From contig CP006833.1 in NCBI GenBank assembly GCA_000495505.1, forward strand, positions 930,001 through 994,000: a stretch of DNA of 64,000 nt, written 5' to 3'. Both the position numbers and the translations under genes were made by a program. Of this stretch, positions 35,820 to 45,439 are shown piece by piece. The notes under the pieces are model-generated. The model was not told the DNA's origin and searched no databases. It saw only the letters and a program-made list of their open reading frames with translations. Source of the DNA: Campylobacter fetus subsp. testudinum 03-427. GTDB lineage: Bacteria; Campylobacterota; Campylobacteria; Campylobacterales; Campylobacteraceae. Position 1 is the stretch's first letter; each line of letters begins with the position of its first letter.

Positions 35820-36425
35820 TTAGAAATTAAGCGGCTCTTTTATAGGGCGCGTTTTTATGGTTGGAGCGGTGATCATCCACTGCTGGTCTATATTTGCTCT
35901 ATTTCTCTCTACGCAAGGAGCTAAATTTATATCATAAAACTTATATCCTCTTTTAAAATCTGTCTGCAAGCATCTTCCATCAGCAAAGTTTTTAAATTGA
36001 ACAGCGCCGTTATCAAACGGTATCATTTCCCAAAACTGAGCTGCGGACTTAACATCGCACGTAGTATGAACAACTCCATTTATATAAGCGTTCAGGCATG
36101 TTTTAGTAGATTCATTTACTATTTGAACATAATTTTTTGGATAAATTTTTAACTTCCAAGTTCTAAGATAACCAAAAGGTATGCTATCTTTTGCGCTATA
36201 TCCCCAAACCCAATTCAAAGGAGCCGTTGCCCATACTGTTATAACAACTCCATTTTGAGCCATTATAGATACAAGATCAGAGTTAAAAGGAGTGTTGTAA
36301 AATACCGGATCAGGATTATACGGATCGGCACTTCTGTTTGGTCCATGCACTGGATCAGCATTCATAACAGTGAAGCTAAGAACAGAAACATACGCTGCAA
36401 TGAGCGATTTTTTAAATAAGTTCAT
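35820..36425 (-). CDS. cdtA: Cytolethal distending toxin subunit A
   Basis: A 201-residue ricin-B lectin subunit (core about 60-187), with a Trp-rich patch (NWVWGY) and the paired blocks VQIVNESTKTCL and VQFKNFADGRCL. It helps bind the host cell surface with CdtC. The signal peptide (1-23, ending VMNA) has no lipobox cysteine, unlike the lipoprotein CdtA of several genera, and the protein is clearly shorter than the roughly 268 residues of C. jejuni CdtA, mainly before the lectin fold. AGGAC before the ATG is a fair ribosome-binding site. Confidence 0.92.
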   Translation of the reverse strand: MNLFKKSLIAAYVSVLSFTVMNADPVHGPNRSADPYNPDPVFYNTPFNSDLVSIMAQNGVVITVWATAPLNWVWGYSAKDSIPFGYLRTWKLKIYPKNYVQIVNESTKTCLNAYINGVVHTTCDVKSAAQFWEMIPFDNGAVQFKNFADGRCLQTDFKRGYKFYDINLAPCVERNRANIDQQWMITAPTIKTRPIKEPLNF

Positions 36426-36727
36426 TTTAGTCCTTTTTTATTTATGGGGTCATTCTATCTTACTTAATCTTAATTGAATATTAAATTTAACACAAATAAT
36501 AAAAATTAATAGATTAACTTAATATATTTTTATTATAGCATATATTATCATACTATTTAGTAATAATATAACTATAATCGAGTTATATAGTATATTATCT
36601 GTGATAGATTTTTAGCTCTCATTGATCATTTGCAAAATTTAGAAATTTATTTATCTATATTCATCGTGATATACTTTTTAAATTTAGAAAACTTGATATC
36701 ATTACTATCAACTTTACTGATTATATC
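36426..36727. other. Gene-free AT-rich stretch between cdtA and htpG
   Basis: No open frame with a ribosome-binding site is visible. The stretch must hold the cdtA promoter; TAGAAT on the minus strand (36457-36452) is a possible -10, with no good -35. An inverted repeat at 36566-36588 is listed separately. I see no insertion-sequence ends, integrase or tRNA fragment that would explain how the toxin genes arrived. Confidence 0.5.
36566..36588. repeat. Inverted repeat ATATAACT-N7-AGTTATAT
   Basis: Two perfect 8-base arms separated by seven bases, in the gap between the divergent cdtA and htpG genes, about 140 bases upstream of cdtA. Symmetry and spacing suit a dimeric regulator, but in DNA this AT-rich chance is a serious alternative. 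Confidence 0.3.
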
Positions 36728-36756
36728 TTGACAAAATTAGCACTCTTAGATATAAT
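36728..36756 (+). promoter_or_regulatory. Consensus sigma70 promoter of htpG
   Basis: TTGACA (36728-36733), a 17-base spacer and TATAAT (36751-36756) match the E. coli vegetative consensus at all twelve positions. It ends 28 bases before the htpG start. Confidence 0.8.
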
Positions 36757-36763
36757 TTGCTAA
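36737..36763 (+). promoter_or_regulatory. Degenerate CIRCE element (HrcA operator) at htpG
   Basis: TTAGCACTC (36737-36745) is a perfect left CIRCE arm; after exactly nine bases, ATTTGCTAA (36755-36763) matches the right arm GAGTGCTAA at six of nine positions. The element covers the spacer and -10 box, an ideal place for HrcA repression. The left half of the region also contains CTTGACA, the first half of a HAIR site, so HspR could contribute. Binding is inferred. Confidence 0.6.
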
Positions 36764-36784
36764 AAATTTTTAGGAGAAATGAAA

Positions 36785-38632
36785 ATGGCTACACATGAAT
36801 TTCAAACAGAAGTCAGCGATCTTTTAAATTTAATGATTCACTCATTATACTCAAACAAAGAGATATTTTTACGAGAACTTATATCAAACGCAAGCGACGC
36901 GCTTGATAAGCTAAACTATCTTTGCCTTACTGATGATAATTATAAAAGTCTAGTTTATACACCAAAAATCGATATAAAACTAGATAAAGATGCTAAAACT
37001 TTGATCATTAGCGATAATGGTATAGGTATGGACGAAAACGACCTTGTAAATAATCTAGGAACAATAGCAAGAAGCGGAACAAAAGGATTTTTAAGCTCAA
37101 TGAGCGGAGATTCTAAAAAAGATAGCTCTTTAATAGGACAATTCGGCGTTGGATTTTACTCAGCATTTATGGTGGCTAGTAAAATAGAAGTCATAAGCCG
37201 CAAAGCATTAGATGATAAAGCTTATAAATGGATAAGCGATACAAAAAATTATAGTATCGAGCCTACTACGAAAGATAGCCAAGGAACAGATATCATACTA
37301 TATTTAAACGACGATGAATTTAATGATAGTTTCCGCATAGAAAGTATAGTTAAAAAATACTCAAATCATATTGCGTATCCTATTTTTATGGACAAAGACG
37401 AATGGATAGCACCAAGCAAAGATGAAAAAGAAGGTCACTACGAGAGCAAAAATTCTCAAATCAACAGAGCTTCAGCTCTTTGGAGAATGTCTAAATCTAG
37501 TTTAAAAGCTGAAGATTATAACGATTTTTATAAACAGCTAAGTCACGATAACAGCGATCCGCTTATGCATATACATACAAAAGCTGAAGGAAAGATAGAA
37601 TACACAACCCTATTTTATATCCCAAGTACCGAGCCGTTTGATCTATTTAGGGTTGATTATCAAAGTGGCGTAAAACTATATGTAAAAAGGGTTTTTATAA
37701 CTGATGATGCAAAAGAGCTGCTTCCTGCGTATCTTAGATTTGTTAGAGGAGTAATGGATGTAGAAGATATCCCGCTAAACGTAAGTCGTGAAATTCTACA
37801 AGAAAATCGTATTTTAGCGACGGTAAAAGATCAAAGCATTAAAAAGATATTGAGCGAACTTGAAAAAATGCTAAATAACGACAGAGAAAAATATATCAAA
37901 TTTTACTCACTTTTTGGAAAAGTGCTAAAAGAAGGACTCTACGGCTTTAGTACAAATAAAGATGAGATTCTAAATTTATGCCTATTTAAATCGAGCAATA
38001 AAGACGGTTTGATATCGCTTAAAGAGTATAAAGCCTCTATGAAAGATGATCAAAAATCCATATATTATATAAGCGGTCAAAATGAAACTATGCTTAGAAA
38101 CTCACCTTTATTAGAAAGCTTTAAAAAGCAAGGTATAGACGTTCTGATTTGCGATGAAGAGATAGATACTATAGTAATGCCGATGGTATATGAATATGAT
38201 AAAACGCAGATAAAAGCCGTAAATAGTTCTGATATAGACGATGAGATCAAAAATGATGAAAAGATAGATGAAAGCAGACACGCCGGGCTTCTTGTAAAGA
38301 TAAAAGAGGCTTTAAAAGATGATGTAAAAGATGTAAAACTCTCAAGCAGGCTAAATGACTCAGCAGCGTGTCTTATATTTGATAAAAATGATCCAGATTA
38401 CGCTATGCAAAGCATATTTAAACAGATGGGTGAAAAAGCCATAAAGGTTAAACCTATACTTGAGATAAATCCTAATCACGAACTATTTACCAAACTTGAA
38501 AAAAACGAGATAATGGTAAATGATGTTTCAAATTTACTTTTAAATATGGCTAAAATCAGCGAAGGAATGCCAGTAGATAACCCAAATGAATTTGCTAAAA
38601 AGCTTACGAATATTATGGTAAAAGCGCTCTAA
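36785..38632 (+). CDS. htpG: Chaperone HtpG (bacterial Hsp90)
   Basis: A 615-residue ATP-dependent chaperone. The start [20 protein letters not shown] is typical; the ATPase domain shows [26 protein letters not shown] and [11 protein letters not shown], followed by the middle domain ([17 protein letters not shown]) and a C-terminal dimerisation domain. I start at the second ATG (36785), eight bases after AGGAG; the ATG at 36779 is only two bases from it. Likely under heat-shock repressor control. Confidence 0.96.
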   Translation: MATHEFQTEVSDLLNLMIHSLYSNKEIFLRELISNASDALDKLNYLCLTDDNYKSLVYTPKIDIKLDKDAKTLIISDNGIGMDENDLVNNLGTIARSGTKGFLSSMSGDSKKDSSLIGQFGVGFYSAFMVASKIEVISRKALDDKAYKWISDTKNYSIEPTTKDSQGTDIILYLNDDEFNDSFRIESIVKKYSNHIAYPIFMDKDEWIAPSKDEKEGHYESKNSQINRASALWRMSKSSLKAEDYNDFYKQLSHDNSDPLMHIHTKAEGKIEYTTLFYIPSTEPFDLFRVDYQSGVKLYVKRVFITDDAKELLPAYLRFVRGVMDVEDIPLNVSREILQENRILATVKDQSIKKILSELEKMLNNDREKYIKFYSLFGKVLKEGLYGFSTNKDEILNLCLFKSSNKDGLISLKEYKASMKDDQKSIYYISGQNETMLRNSPLLESFKKQGIDVLICDEEIDTIVMPMVYEYDKTQIKAVNSSDIDDEIKNDEKIDESRHAGLLVKIKEALKDDVKDVKLSSRLNDSAACLIFDKNDPDYAMQSIFKQMGEKAIKVKPILEINPNHELFTKLEKNEIMVNDVSNLLLNMAKISEGMPVDNPNEFAKKLTNIMVKAL

Positions 38633-38646
38633 ATAGGCGCTTTTAC
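38618..38646 (+). terminator. Intrinsic terminator spanning the htpG stop
   Basis: GTAAAAGCGC (38618-38627) and GCGCTTTTAC (38637-38646) form a perfect 10-base stem whose nine-base loop contains the htpG stop codon. A modest T-rich tail (TATTTTAT) follows. It sits between htpG and the convergent rhodanese gene. Confidence 0.75.
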
Positions 38647-38671
38647 TATTTTATCAAATTTACTTTGATTT

Positions 38672-39061
38672 TTAAGGTTTGATTGTGGCTATGTTTTTCT
38701 CTACTACTTTATTCATACCACCATCTATATTTATAACATTTTTTACGCCGCCCTCATCTAGCAAAGCTGAAGCTGGGCGGCTTCTATTTCCACTTCTACA
38801 GATAACTGCTACTTTTTTATCTGGATTTAGCTTACTTTTTACCTCATTAACGAAATTTGGATTGATGCTTCCATCGCTATTTTTATAAGTAACCAAAACA
38901 GCTCCTTTTAATACGCCAGTTTGCGCCCATTCAGACGGAGTTCTAACATCTACTATTTGGATATCTTTATCATTTAAAATCTCCTCGTTAAAATCCACAG
39001 TAACAACTTCTCCAAATGCATAAATACTCAAAGTCATCAAAATCAACAAAATCTTTTTCAT
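38672..39061 (-). CDS. Periplasmic single-domain rhodanese
   Basis: A 129-residue protein with a signal peptide (KKILLILMTLSIYAFG) and one rhodanese domain; the catalytic loop is CRSGNRSRP. It may transfer sulfane sulfur or act as a redox-active periplasmic thiol protein. I start at ATG 39061, nine bases after AGGAG; an ATG two codons earlier is only three bases from it. As I recall, C. jejuni also has a rhodanese next to htpG. The substrate is unknown. Confidence 0.85.
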   Translation of the reverse strand: MKKILLILMTLSIYAFGEVVTVDFNEEILNDKDIQIVDVRTPSEWAQTGVLKGAVLVTYKNSDGSINPNFVNEVKSKLNPDKKVAVICRSGNRSRPASALLDEGGVKNVINIDGGMNKVVEKNIATIKP

Positions 39062-39067
39062 TCTCAT

Positions 39068-39408
39068 ATACTCCTATGATATTAAATAAAACGACTAAGC
39101 ATATCAAATATTACTTTATAAAATATAAATTTAAAGCGATATCTTTATTTATAAATTTAGTTTATTTATCATTTTATTTATAAATTTAACTAAAAAATTA
39201 ATTGATACATAATATACTAAATTATATTATATAAATAAAAATAAATTTATATATCTAAATTTTTGGAATTTATTATGGTATAATATGATTTTTAGGACTT
39301 CTTATAATTTATAAATTTGTAGAAAAATTATATACATAAATTATTTTGATATATAAAACTATAGTTTAATATATTTTAAATTATATAATACAACAAAAAA
39401 GGAGACTT
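39068..39408. other. Very AT-rich gene-free stretch
   Basis: These 341 bases are almost all A and T. They hold two copies of TTTATTTATAAATTTA (39144-39159 and 39173-39188) 29 bases apart, and a TATAAT (39384-39389) that is a likely -10 for the downstream methyltransferase, with no clear -35. No RNA gene or open frame with a ribosome-binding site is seen. Curvature or xenogeneic silencing sites are possible but not shown. Confidence 0.5.
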
Positions 39409-40194
39409 ATGAGTAACGCAAACGCATGGGACGATATGTCAAATTCTTACCCTCGCTACAATGATCCAGCGATGCAAAAAGATGTAAATTTTGTACTTAA
39501 CTGGTGTGAGGAAATGGGTGTAAGCTTTAAAGGGAAAAGCATCATAGATATAGGTTGTGGAACAGGCGCTGTAGCGATCCCTCTTGCAAGTAAAGGTGCT
39601 AAAGTATGCGGTATAGATCTATCACCAGGTATGCTTGAAGTGTTAAAAAACGACGCTAAAACACTAAAAATAGACTCTTTAATAACAACTTTCGTAAGCG
39701 ACTGGGATAGCTATGAGATAAAAGATAAATTCGATATAGTTTTAACCTCTTTAACTCCAGCTTTGCATAGCGATGAAAATGTTATAAAAGCATTTAGCGC
39801 AGCTAAAGATATCGGAATTTATATCGGATGGGGAGATTATAAAAAAAGCGAATTTCTTGATGCTTTGATGGATTCGCATAAGCAAACTCCACAAAAACCA
39901 GTACGAGGCTGTATAAAAGCGGCTCAATTTAAAGATATTTTAGAGAAAAACGGCATTTTGTTTAAAACTACATCTTTTGAAAGTTCATGGGAAAATAGGC
40001 TAAGTATAGATCAAGCTATAAATTACTCAAATGCGATACTAAAAAGGTGTGAGCTGATTCCAGATAGTAAAATTATAGATGAAGTTTTAGCAAAATTTAA
40101 GCAAGGCGATGAAGTAATTATGCGCACAGACGCTCAAAAAAGTATAATTTTATATGCGATTTCAGACTCTGCTAAGAAGAAATATTTCAGCTAA
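39409..40194 (+). CDS. Class I SAM-dependent methyltransferase
   Basis: A 261-residue methyltransferase of the UbiE/UbiG-like type. The SAM site is IDIGCGTGAVAIPLASKG with the acidic GIDLSPGML next, and FDIVLTSLTPAL marks motif IV. It has no membrane segment. The target is not clear; the start ANAWDDMSNSYPRY is like small-molecule or metal-metabolism methyltransferases. It is monocistronic, with AAGGAGAC before the ATG and its own terminator after it. Confidence 0.8.
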   Translation: MSNANAWDDMSNSYPRYNDPAMQKDVNFVLNWCEEMGVSFKGKSIIDIGCGTGAVAIPLASKGAKVCGIDLSPGMLEVLKNDAKTLKIDSLITTFVSDWDSYEIKDKFDIVLTSLTPALHSDENVIKAFSAAKDIGIYIGWGDYKKSEFLDALMDSHKQTPQKPVRGCIKAAQFKDILEKNGILFKTTSFESSWENRLSIDQAINYSNAILKRCELIPDSKIIDEVLAKFKQGDEVIMRTDAQKSIILYAISDSAKKKYFS

Positions 40195-40204
40195 AATCCA
40201 AAAA

Positions 40205-40238
40205 CTTTGCCGACTAAACTCTGTTGGCAAAGCTATTT
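40205..40238 (+). terminator. Intrinsic terminator after the methyltransferase
   Basis: CTTTGCCGAC (40205-40214) and GTTGGCAAAG (40223-40232) form a 10-base stem with one G-T pair and an eight-base loop, followed by a T run. Confidence 0.85.
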
Positions 40239-40270
40239 TTGCTGCTTTTACTGCTAGATATTAAAATATA

Positions 40271-42310
40271 TTAAGCTCCAAAACGCTTCACCATACCAGC
40301 TTCTTCTAAAAAACAACTTGGTTTGTAGTCTATTTTTCTGATTTTATCATACTTTGCATAGCTTAGATACAACTCATCTTTGGCTCTAGTAACCGCGACA
40401 TAAAAAAGCCTTCTTTCTTCTTCTAAGCTCCCACCCATTCCCATAAGTTTTAAATTTGGAAAACGGTTCTGTGCTAGATCCACTACAAAAACCAAGCTAA
40501 ACTCAAGACCTTTGCTAGCATGCACTGTTAATAAATTTACGCCCTCACCTTCGCTCATTTCAGTTCTTCCAAGAGTTAAAAAATTATAAAATATATCGCA
40601 GTAATTATGACGTTTGCTCATCTCTAAAAGCACTTTTGATTTTGCGTAAATTCTATCTTTGGCTTCATCTTTTAAATTTAAATCAATATTTCCGTTTTTC
40701 AAAGTAGCTCTTTTGGTAGCTAAAAAATCAACGATGATATGATACACTCCTGAGTTTATAACAGAATTAACAACTTCATATGAGCTCGTTTTTCCTTGTA
40801 TCTGCATCAATAATTTATAAAGTTCGTATAAAAAAATCGCTCCGTTGGTATTTAAATTTGAATAATTTAAAACCGGATTTTCCATAAATTCTTTACTTAG
40901 ATCAAGACCAGCAAATCTAGCGCTATCCATAAATTCACTAAAATCATCAAAAAGCCCTAACTGGTGATTCTTTTTTGAACGCTCATAAACTTTAACTGAT
41001 TTATCGGGATTTAAAAGACCTTTTACAATGCTTTTATCGCCTAAAGCTAAAAGCGTATCAAATATCTCTTTTGCAGCGGCGTTTCCAACTCCTCTAACAT
41101 ACTCAAAAACGTGGATAAACGCCATAATATCTTTTGGATTTACATAAATTCCGATCAAATCTATAAGCGCTTTTATCTCTCGTGACTCAAAAAAGCTAAC
41201 GCCGCCTTTTCTTTTACAGCTAATTCCTTGTTCTTTTAAAGCGACTTCAAGCCCATCCGCACTCGAATTATTGCGAAAAATTATCGCGATATCATCTTTT
41301 TTATAGTGGGAATTTAAAATAATCTCAGATATATTTTCATACTGCAAAAATAGCTCGTCATAAATAAGCAAACTCGGAGCTTTGAAATTTCCGATTCTGC
41401 TAACTGTAAGCTCTTTTGGATATAGACGCGGATTTTGCGCTATTACTTTATTTGCTAGGGCTAGTATCTTTGCGCTACTTCTATAATTTACATTTAAAGA
41501 ATACACTTTGGCATCTTTATATCTTTGAGTAAAACTTCCTATTATATCGATGTTTGCGCCGTTAAAAGCATAAATACTTTGATCAAAGTCTCCCACGCAA
41601 AATAAGCTTTTTGCATTAAAAGCATCTATCAAAGATCCTTGAAGTGAGTTTGTATCTTGATACTCATCAACTAAAATTTCATCATAAAATACCCTTGCGC
41701 CCTTTCTTAGCTCATTTCTCATCTTAATGAGCAAATCATTAAAATCGGCGTAATTAAAACGTGATTTTTGCTCCTCAAATTCTCTTAAAATATCCTCATA
41801 AACCTCAGCATAGACACTTTGATCACTGTAGTTTTCACTGAACCAATCAGCAAAACTTTCATCATTCACACACGAATTGCAAAAAAGCGAATAAACATCA
41901 TAAAGATATGCGCCACTGTAAGCTTTTACTTCACCTATCCTATGAAATTCGCGTCTTTCTACTAAGCTTTTTAAAAGCGTTTTTAGTTCGCTTGGCTGCT
42001 TTAAAATGACACCTTTATTTAACTTTTTTAGAAGCGAATTTGAAACAGAATGAAAAGTCCCAGCCATTATAGAACCAACCGTTTTTGCACTAAAATAACT
42101 TGATAATCTATCTATCATTTCGCTAGCGGCTTTATTTGTAAAAGTAAGTAGCAGTATCCGCTCTGGTTTCATACCTAAATTTAAAAGATGTGCTATACGA
42201 GCCACGATCGTGCTAGTTTTTCCAGTTCCTGCGCTAGCTATGACTAGATTGTACCCAGTTGGAGCAGTTGCGGCGGTGTATTGTTCGCGGTTTAGTTTGC
42301 TAAGCGCCAT
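40271..42310 (-). CDS. UvrD/Rep-family ATP-dependent DNA helicase
   Basis: A 679-residue superfamily 1A helicase. Motif I is ASAGTGKTS (Walker A), followed by LLTFTNKAA (Ia), DEYQDTN (II), GDFDQSIYAFNGA (III), LNVNYRSS (IV), LLTVHASKGLEF (V) and VAVTRAKDEL (VI). It probably works in repair or replication restart as a Rep/UvrD/PcrA counterpart; I cannot say which from sequence. It is a little shorter than E. coli UvrD (720). As I recall, C. jejuni carries a similar helicase close to valS. Confidence 0.9.
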   Translation of the reverse strand: MALSKLNREQYTAATAPTGYNLVIASAGTGKTSTIVARIAHLLNLGMKPERILLLTFTNKAASEMIDRLSSYFSAKTVGSIMAGTFHSVSNSLLKKLNKGVILKQPSELKTLLKSLVERREFHRIGEVKAYSGAYLYDVYSLFCNSCVNDESFADWFSENYSDQSVYAEVYEDILREFEEQKSRFNYADFNDLLIKMRNELRKGARVFYDEILVDEYQDTNSLQGSLIDAFNAKSLFCVGDFDQSIYAFNGANIDIIGSFTQRYKDAKVYSLNVNYRSSAKILALANKVIAQNPRLYPKELTVSRIGNFKAPSLLIYDELFLQYENISEIILNSHYKKDDIAIIFRNNSSADGLEVALKEQGISCKRKGGVSFFESREIKALIDLIGIYVNPKDIMAFIHVFEYVRGVGNAAAKEIFDTLLALGDKSIVKGLLNPDKSVKVYERSKKNHQLGLFDDFSEFMDSARFAGLDLSKEFMENPVLNYSNLNTNGAIFLYELYKLLMQIQGKTSSYEVVNSVINSGVYHIIVDFLATKRATLKNGNIDLNLKDEAKDRIYAKSKVLLEMSKRHNYCDIFYNFLTLGRTEMSEGEGVNLLTVHASKGLEFSLVFVVDLAQNRFPNLKLMGMGGSLEEERRLFYVAVTRAKDELYLSYAKYDKIRKIDYKPSCFLEEAGMVKRFGA

Positions 42311-42457
42311 TTCATTCCTTAAATTTCAAAAGTAGCAATTGTATCAAACTAGTTCTTAAACTCTAGTCAAAAAGATAGAAAATACAGCACCTAAATAATC
42401 AAATTTAGATAAATTATGATATCCTTGATTTTTTATTTAAATTTATAAAGGAGAAAA

Positions 42458-43798
42458 ATGCACTACTTTGTTTATCCAAATGGCAAACACTCGCATATAC
42501 TAGCTTATAATCTAAACTTACTGGGTCATACATACTCATTTTTAGACGATTTTAAAACCGGTGCTAAGTTAGAAGAAAACTTAGAAAAAATAATAGGGGG
42601 GGGTACGGCGGTTCTTTTAGCTACAGATACTTGCACTTATAAATCTAGAGAAATAAGGGCTAAACTTATATCTAATCTAGAAAATCTAAATTTAACATGG
42701 GCTGATGGATTTGAATTTATAGCTGAAGATTTACTTAAATTTGAGAATATAAATTTAAAAAACAGTATTGCCATTCTTACTTACAGCATCTATGAAAATA
42801 GACATTTTGGCGATATTTTTGATATTCTTATAAAAAACAATCAAAATATTTTTATAGTAAATACAACAATAGAAAATTATAAAAAAGATAGAAATTTTAT
42901 GGGATTAAAAAATATCTTGATACCTATGAATTGCTTAAAATATTACAATTTCAAAGTTCTACTTTCAAGCGTAAATGTTAGCTATCAAGGTGAATGTTTT
43001 GCGCATCAAAATACATTTGCCATGGTGTTTTCTCATCATATGACTATGTTAAGAAGCTATCTTATAGCACATAAATTTTGCGATATAACAAAAAAAGAGA
43101 GTATGGATACTTTCGGAACCGCTATAGGATGCTACTATATAGCTGCTATGAAAAGTGATGAGATCTATTTTAACGCTTTAAATAGCAAGGCAAAACTGTT
43201 AAAGCTGGGCTATCCAAATATCGATAAGCAAATTGCAAATTACACCCCAAAAGAGCCACAAAAATCTGTCTTAGTAATGTTTCATCATTTTAAATCATAC
43301 AAAAAGATTATTGAAGCTATCGATAAACTTCTAAATTTAAAATATGAAGTTATATTTAGACCAAATCCTCACTTTCACAACCAAAAAGAAAATATAGAAA
43401 TAACTAAGTTTTTTCAAGGCAAAAAAGGATTTATCTATGATGATTCCAAAAAACTTACAAATGAAACTCTACAAAAAGCCATTTGTTCTATAGGAGACTA
43501 CTCTTCTACGATTTTTAGCTTTCCACTTACTACTCTTAAGCCTTGTATGCTATTTTATCCATCTGATATTATGGGATATGACTTTGAAAAAGAGAATATA
43601 AATGGAAAAATATTAAGTTTTGCAGATGAAAACTTACATATTATTTCTAGGAGCGTTGATGAATTAGTAAATAATATAGAAAATTTAAATTTAAAAGAGT
43701 GGAATAATAAAATACTTAAATACAGAAATGAAGAGATCTACAATCTTGGAAACTCGAGTCAGATTATCTCAGATCTAATTATACAAAAAGCTACGTAG
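42458..43798 (+). CDS. Phase-variable TagB/CDP-glycerol-transferase-like protein
   Basis: A 446-residue soluble protein without signal peptide. The C-terminal half resembles CDP-glycerol:glycerophosphotransferases and related GT-B enzymes: VLVMFHHFKSYKKI, EVIFRPNPHFH, SIGDYSSTIFSFPLTTLKPCMLF. The N-terminal half (1-200) is unfamiliar. It likely adds a group to a surface glycan, but acceptor and donor are unknown. Residues 47-49 are encoded by a run of eight G (42596-42603). The frame is open at G8; G9 or G10 would each hit a stop within about 20 codons, so it switches by slippage. Isolated between the helicase and fumC. Confidence 0.75.
   Translation: MHYFVYPNGKHSHILAYNLNLLGHTYSFLDDFKTGAKLEENLEKIIGGGTAVLLATDTCTYKSREIRAKLISNLENLNLTWADGFEFIAEDLLKFENINLKNSIAILTYSIYENRHFGDIFDILIKNNQNIFIVNTTIENYKKDRNFMGLKNILIPMNCLKYYNFKVLLSSVNVSYQGECFAHQNTFAMVFSHHMTMLRSYLIAHKFCDITKKESMDTFGTAIGCYYIAAMKSDEIYFNALNSKAKLLKLGYPNIDKQIANYTPKEPQKSVLVMFHHFKSYKKIIEAIDKLLNLKYEVIFRPNPHFHNQKENIEITKFFQGKKGFIYDDSKKLTNETLQKAICSIGDYSSTIFSFPLTTLKPCMLFYPSDIMGYDFEKENINGKILSFADENLHIISRSVDELVNNIENLNLKEWNNKILKYRNEEIYNLGNSSQIISDLIIQKAT
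42596..42603 (+). repeat. G8 contingency tract in the TagB-like gene
   Basis: Eight consecutive G at codon 47, early in the gene. Poly-G runs of this length are the standard phase-variation element of Campylobacter surface genes. As sequenced the tract is in the ON length. Confidence 0.85.
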
Positions 43799-43813
43799 AT
43801 AAAAAACTATATA

Positions 43814-43845
43814 ATATTAAGCTCGAAATTACCCGAGCTTAATAT
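43814..43845. terminator. Bidirectional hairpin between the TagB-like gene and fumC
   Basis: ATATTAAGCTCG (43814-43825) and CGAGCTTAATAT (43834-43845) form a perfect 12-base stem with an eight-base loop between convergent genes. On the minus strand a TTTTTT run follows some ten bases after the stem, so it serves fumC best. Confidence 0.75.
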
Positions 43846-43863
43846 AAATGTTACTTAGTAATA

Positions 43864-45261
43864 CTACTTCTTAGGAGTAGTCATATCTTCAGGTTTTACC
43901 CATTCATCAAACTGAGCAGCTGTTAAAAGACCTAAATTTATAGCTTCTTCTTTTAAAGTTGTGCCGTGTTTGTGGGCTGTTTTTGCTATTTTTGCAGCAT
44001 TTTCATATCCGATATGTGGATTTAGCGCAGTTACTAGCATAAGACTTTCGTGAAGGAGTTTATCGATTTTGGCTTCATTTGCAGTGATTCCCACAGCGCA
44101 ATGATCGTTGAAGCTGACCATAGAGTCGCTTAAAAGACGAATGCTCTCAAGCAAGTTATGAGTAAGCACAGGCTTAAATACGTTTAGTTCAAAGTTACCT
44201 TGAGACGCAGCCATCGCAACGCTTACGTGATTTCCTGCTACTTGGACTGCTACCATAGTTACGGCTTCGCATTGAGTAGGATTTACTTTACCAGGCATAA
44301 TAGAACTTCCAGGCTCGTTTTCAGGGATATTTATCTCGCCGATACCACATCTTGGACCACTTGCTAACCAACGAACGTCATTTGCTATTTTCATTAAATT
44401 TGACGCAAGACCGTTTAACGCACCACTTAAGAAAACTTCTGCATCGTGACTTGTTAAGCCGTGGAATTTGTTTGGATGAGATTTAAATTTAAACTCTGTT
44501 TTTGTTAAATCATTTAAAACTTCGCTCACTTTTACACTAAAATCAGGATGAGAATTTAAACCAGTTCCCACAGCAGTTCCACCAATAGCAAGCTCTTCTA
44601 AAAACGGAAGCGTGGCTAAAACTTGAGCTTTACTAGCTTTTAGCATATGAGCGTATCCGCTAAACTCTTGACCTAAAGTTAAAGGAGTAGCGTCTTGCAA
44701 GTGAGTTCTACCTATCTTTACAATATTTTTAAACTCTTTACTTTTTGCCTCAAGTGTAGCTAAAAGCTTATCGATCGCAGGAAAAAGCTGTTTTTGAAGC
44801 TCTAAAACAAAAGCAATTCTCATAGCTGTCGGATAAGTATCGTTTGAACTTTGACCTTTATTTACGTCATCGTTTGGATGAACTAATTTTTTTGTTCTAA
44901 AATCCTCACCTAAAAGTTCAGTAGAGCGGTTAGCGATAACTTCATTTAGGTTCATATTTGACTGAGTTCCGCTTCCTGTTTGCCATACTACAAGAGGGAA
45001 ATTTCCATCTAGTTTGCCGCTTAAGATCTCGTCGCAAGCGTCGCCGATAGCTTTTGTTTTTGAGTCATCTAAACGACCTAACTTGTTATTTACGATAGCG
45101 CAAGCTTTTTTAAGATAAGCAAAACCTTCTATAACCTCGCTTGGCATAGTTCCTTTGCCGATCTTAAAGTTTTCCAAACTTCTTTCTGTTTGAGCGCCCC
45201 AATACTTGTTGTTTGGCACTTTGATCTCACCCATTGTGTCTTTTTCGATACGAAATTCCAT
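43864..45261 (-). CDS. fumC: Class II fumarate hydratase
   Basis: A 465-residue iron-free fumarase of the citric-acid cycle, converting fumarate and malate. The signature [11 protein letters not shown] is intact, with the catalytic-loop serine, and [21 protein letters not shown] and [10 protein letters not shown] shape the active site. I start at ATG 45261, with AAGGAAGC ahead; a Met five codons upstream lies inside that ribosome-binding site. Monocistronic. Confidence 0.96.
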   Translation of the reverse strand: MEFRIEKDTMGEIKVPNNKYWGAQTERSLENFKIGKGTMPSEVIEGFAYLKKACAIVNNKLGRLDDSKTKAIGDACDEILSGKLDGNFPLVVWQTGSGTQSNMNLNEVIANRSTELLGEDFRTKKLVHPNDDVNKGQSSNDTYPTAMRIAFVLELQKQLFPAIDKLLATLEAKSKEFKNIVKIGRTHLQDATPLTLGQEFSGYAHMLKASKAQVLATLPFLEELAIGGTAVGTGLNSHPDFSVKVSEVLNDLTKTEFKFKSHPNKFHGLTSHDAEVFLSGALNGLASNLMKIANDVRWLASGPRCGIGEINIPENEPGSSIMPGKVNPTQCEAVTMVAVQVAGNHVSVAMAASQGNFELNVFKPVLTHNLLESIRLLSDSMVSFNDHCAVGITANEAKIDKLLHESLMLVTALNPHIGYENAAKIAKTAHKHGTTLKEEAINLGLLTAAQFDEWVKPEDMTTPKK

Positions 45262-45439
45262 AATGCTTCCTTTCAAAAAATTATATTTTTCGATTATATC
45301 ATTTAAATTTAAAAATAAAATTTAATTTTTAATTAAAAATTGATGAAAGCAAATTTTAAGAATACGGCATATTTGCATAAGTGTGTTATTAGCTAAATTT
45401 AGATAAAATCTAGCATTTTTTAAATTTAAAGGCAAATTT

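Noticed and set aside
39144..39188. Two 16-base direct repeats as a mobile-element footprint or iteron
   Set aside because: They consist only of A and T in a stretch of extreme composition, with no flanking element or replication gene.
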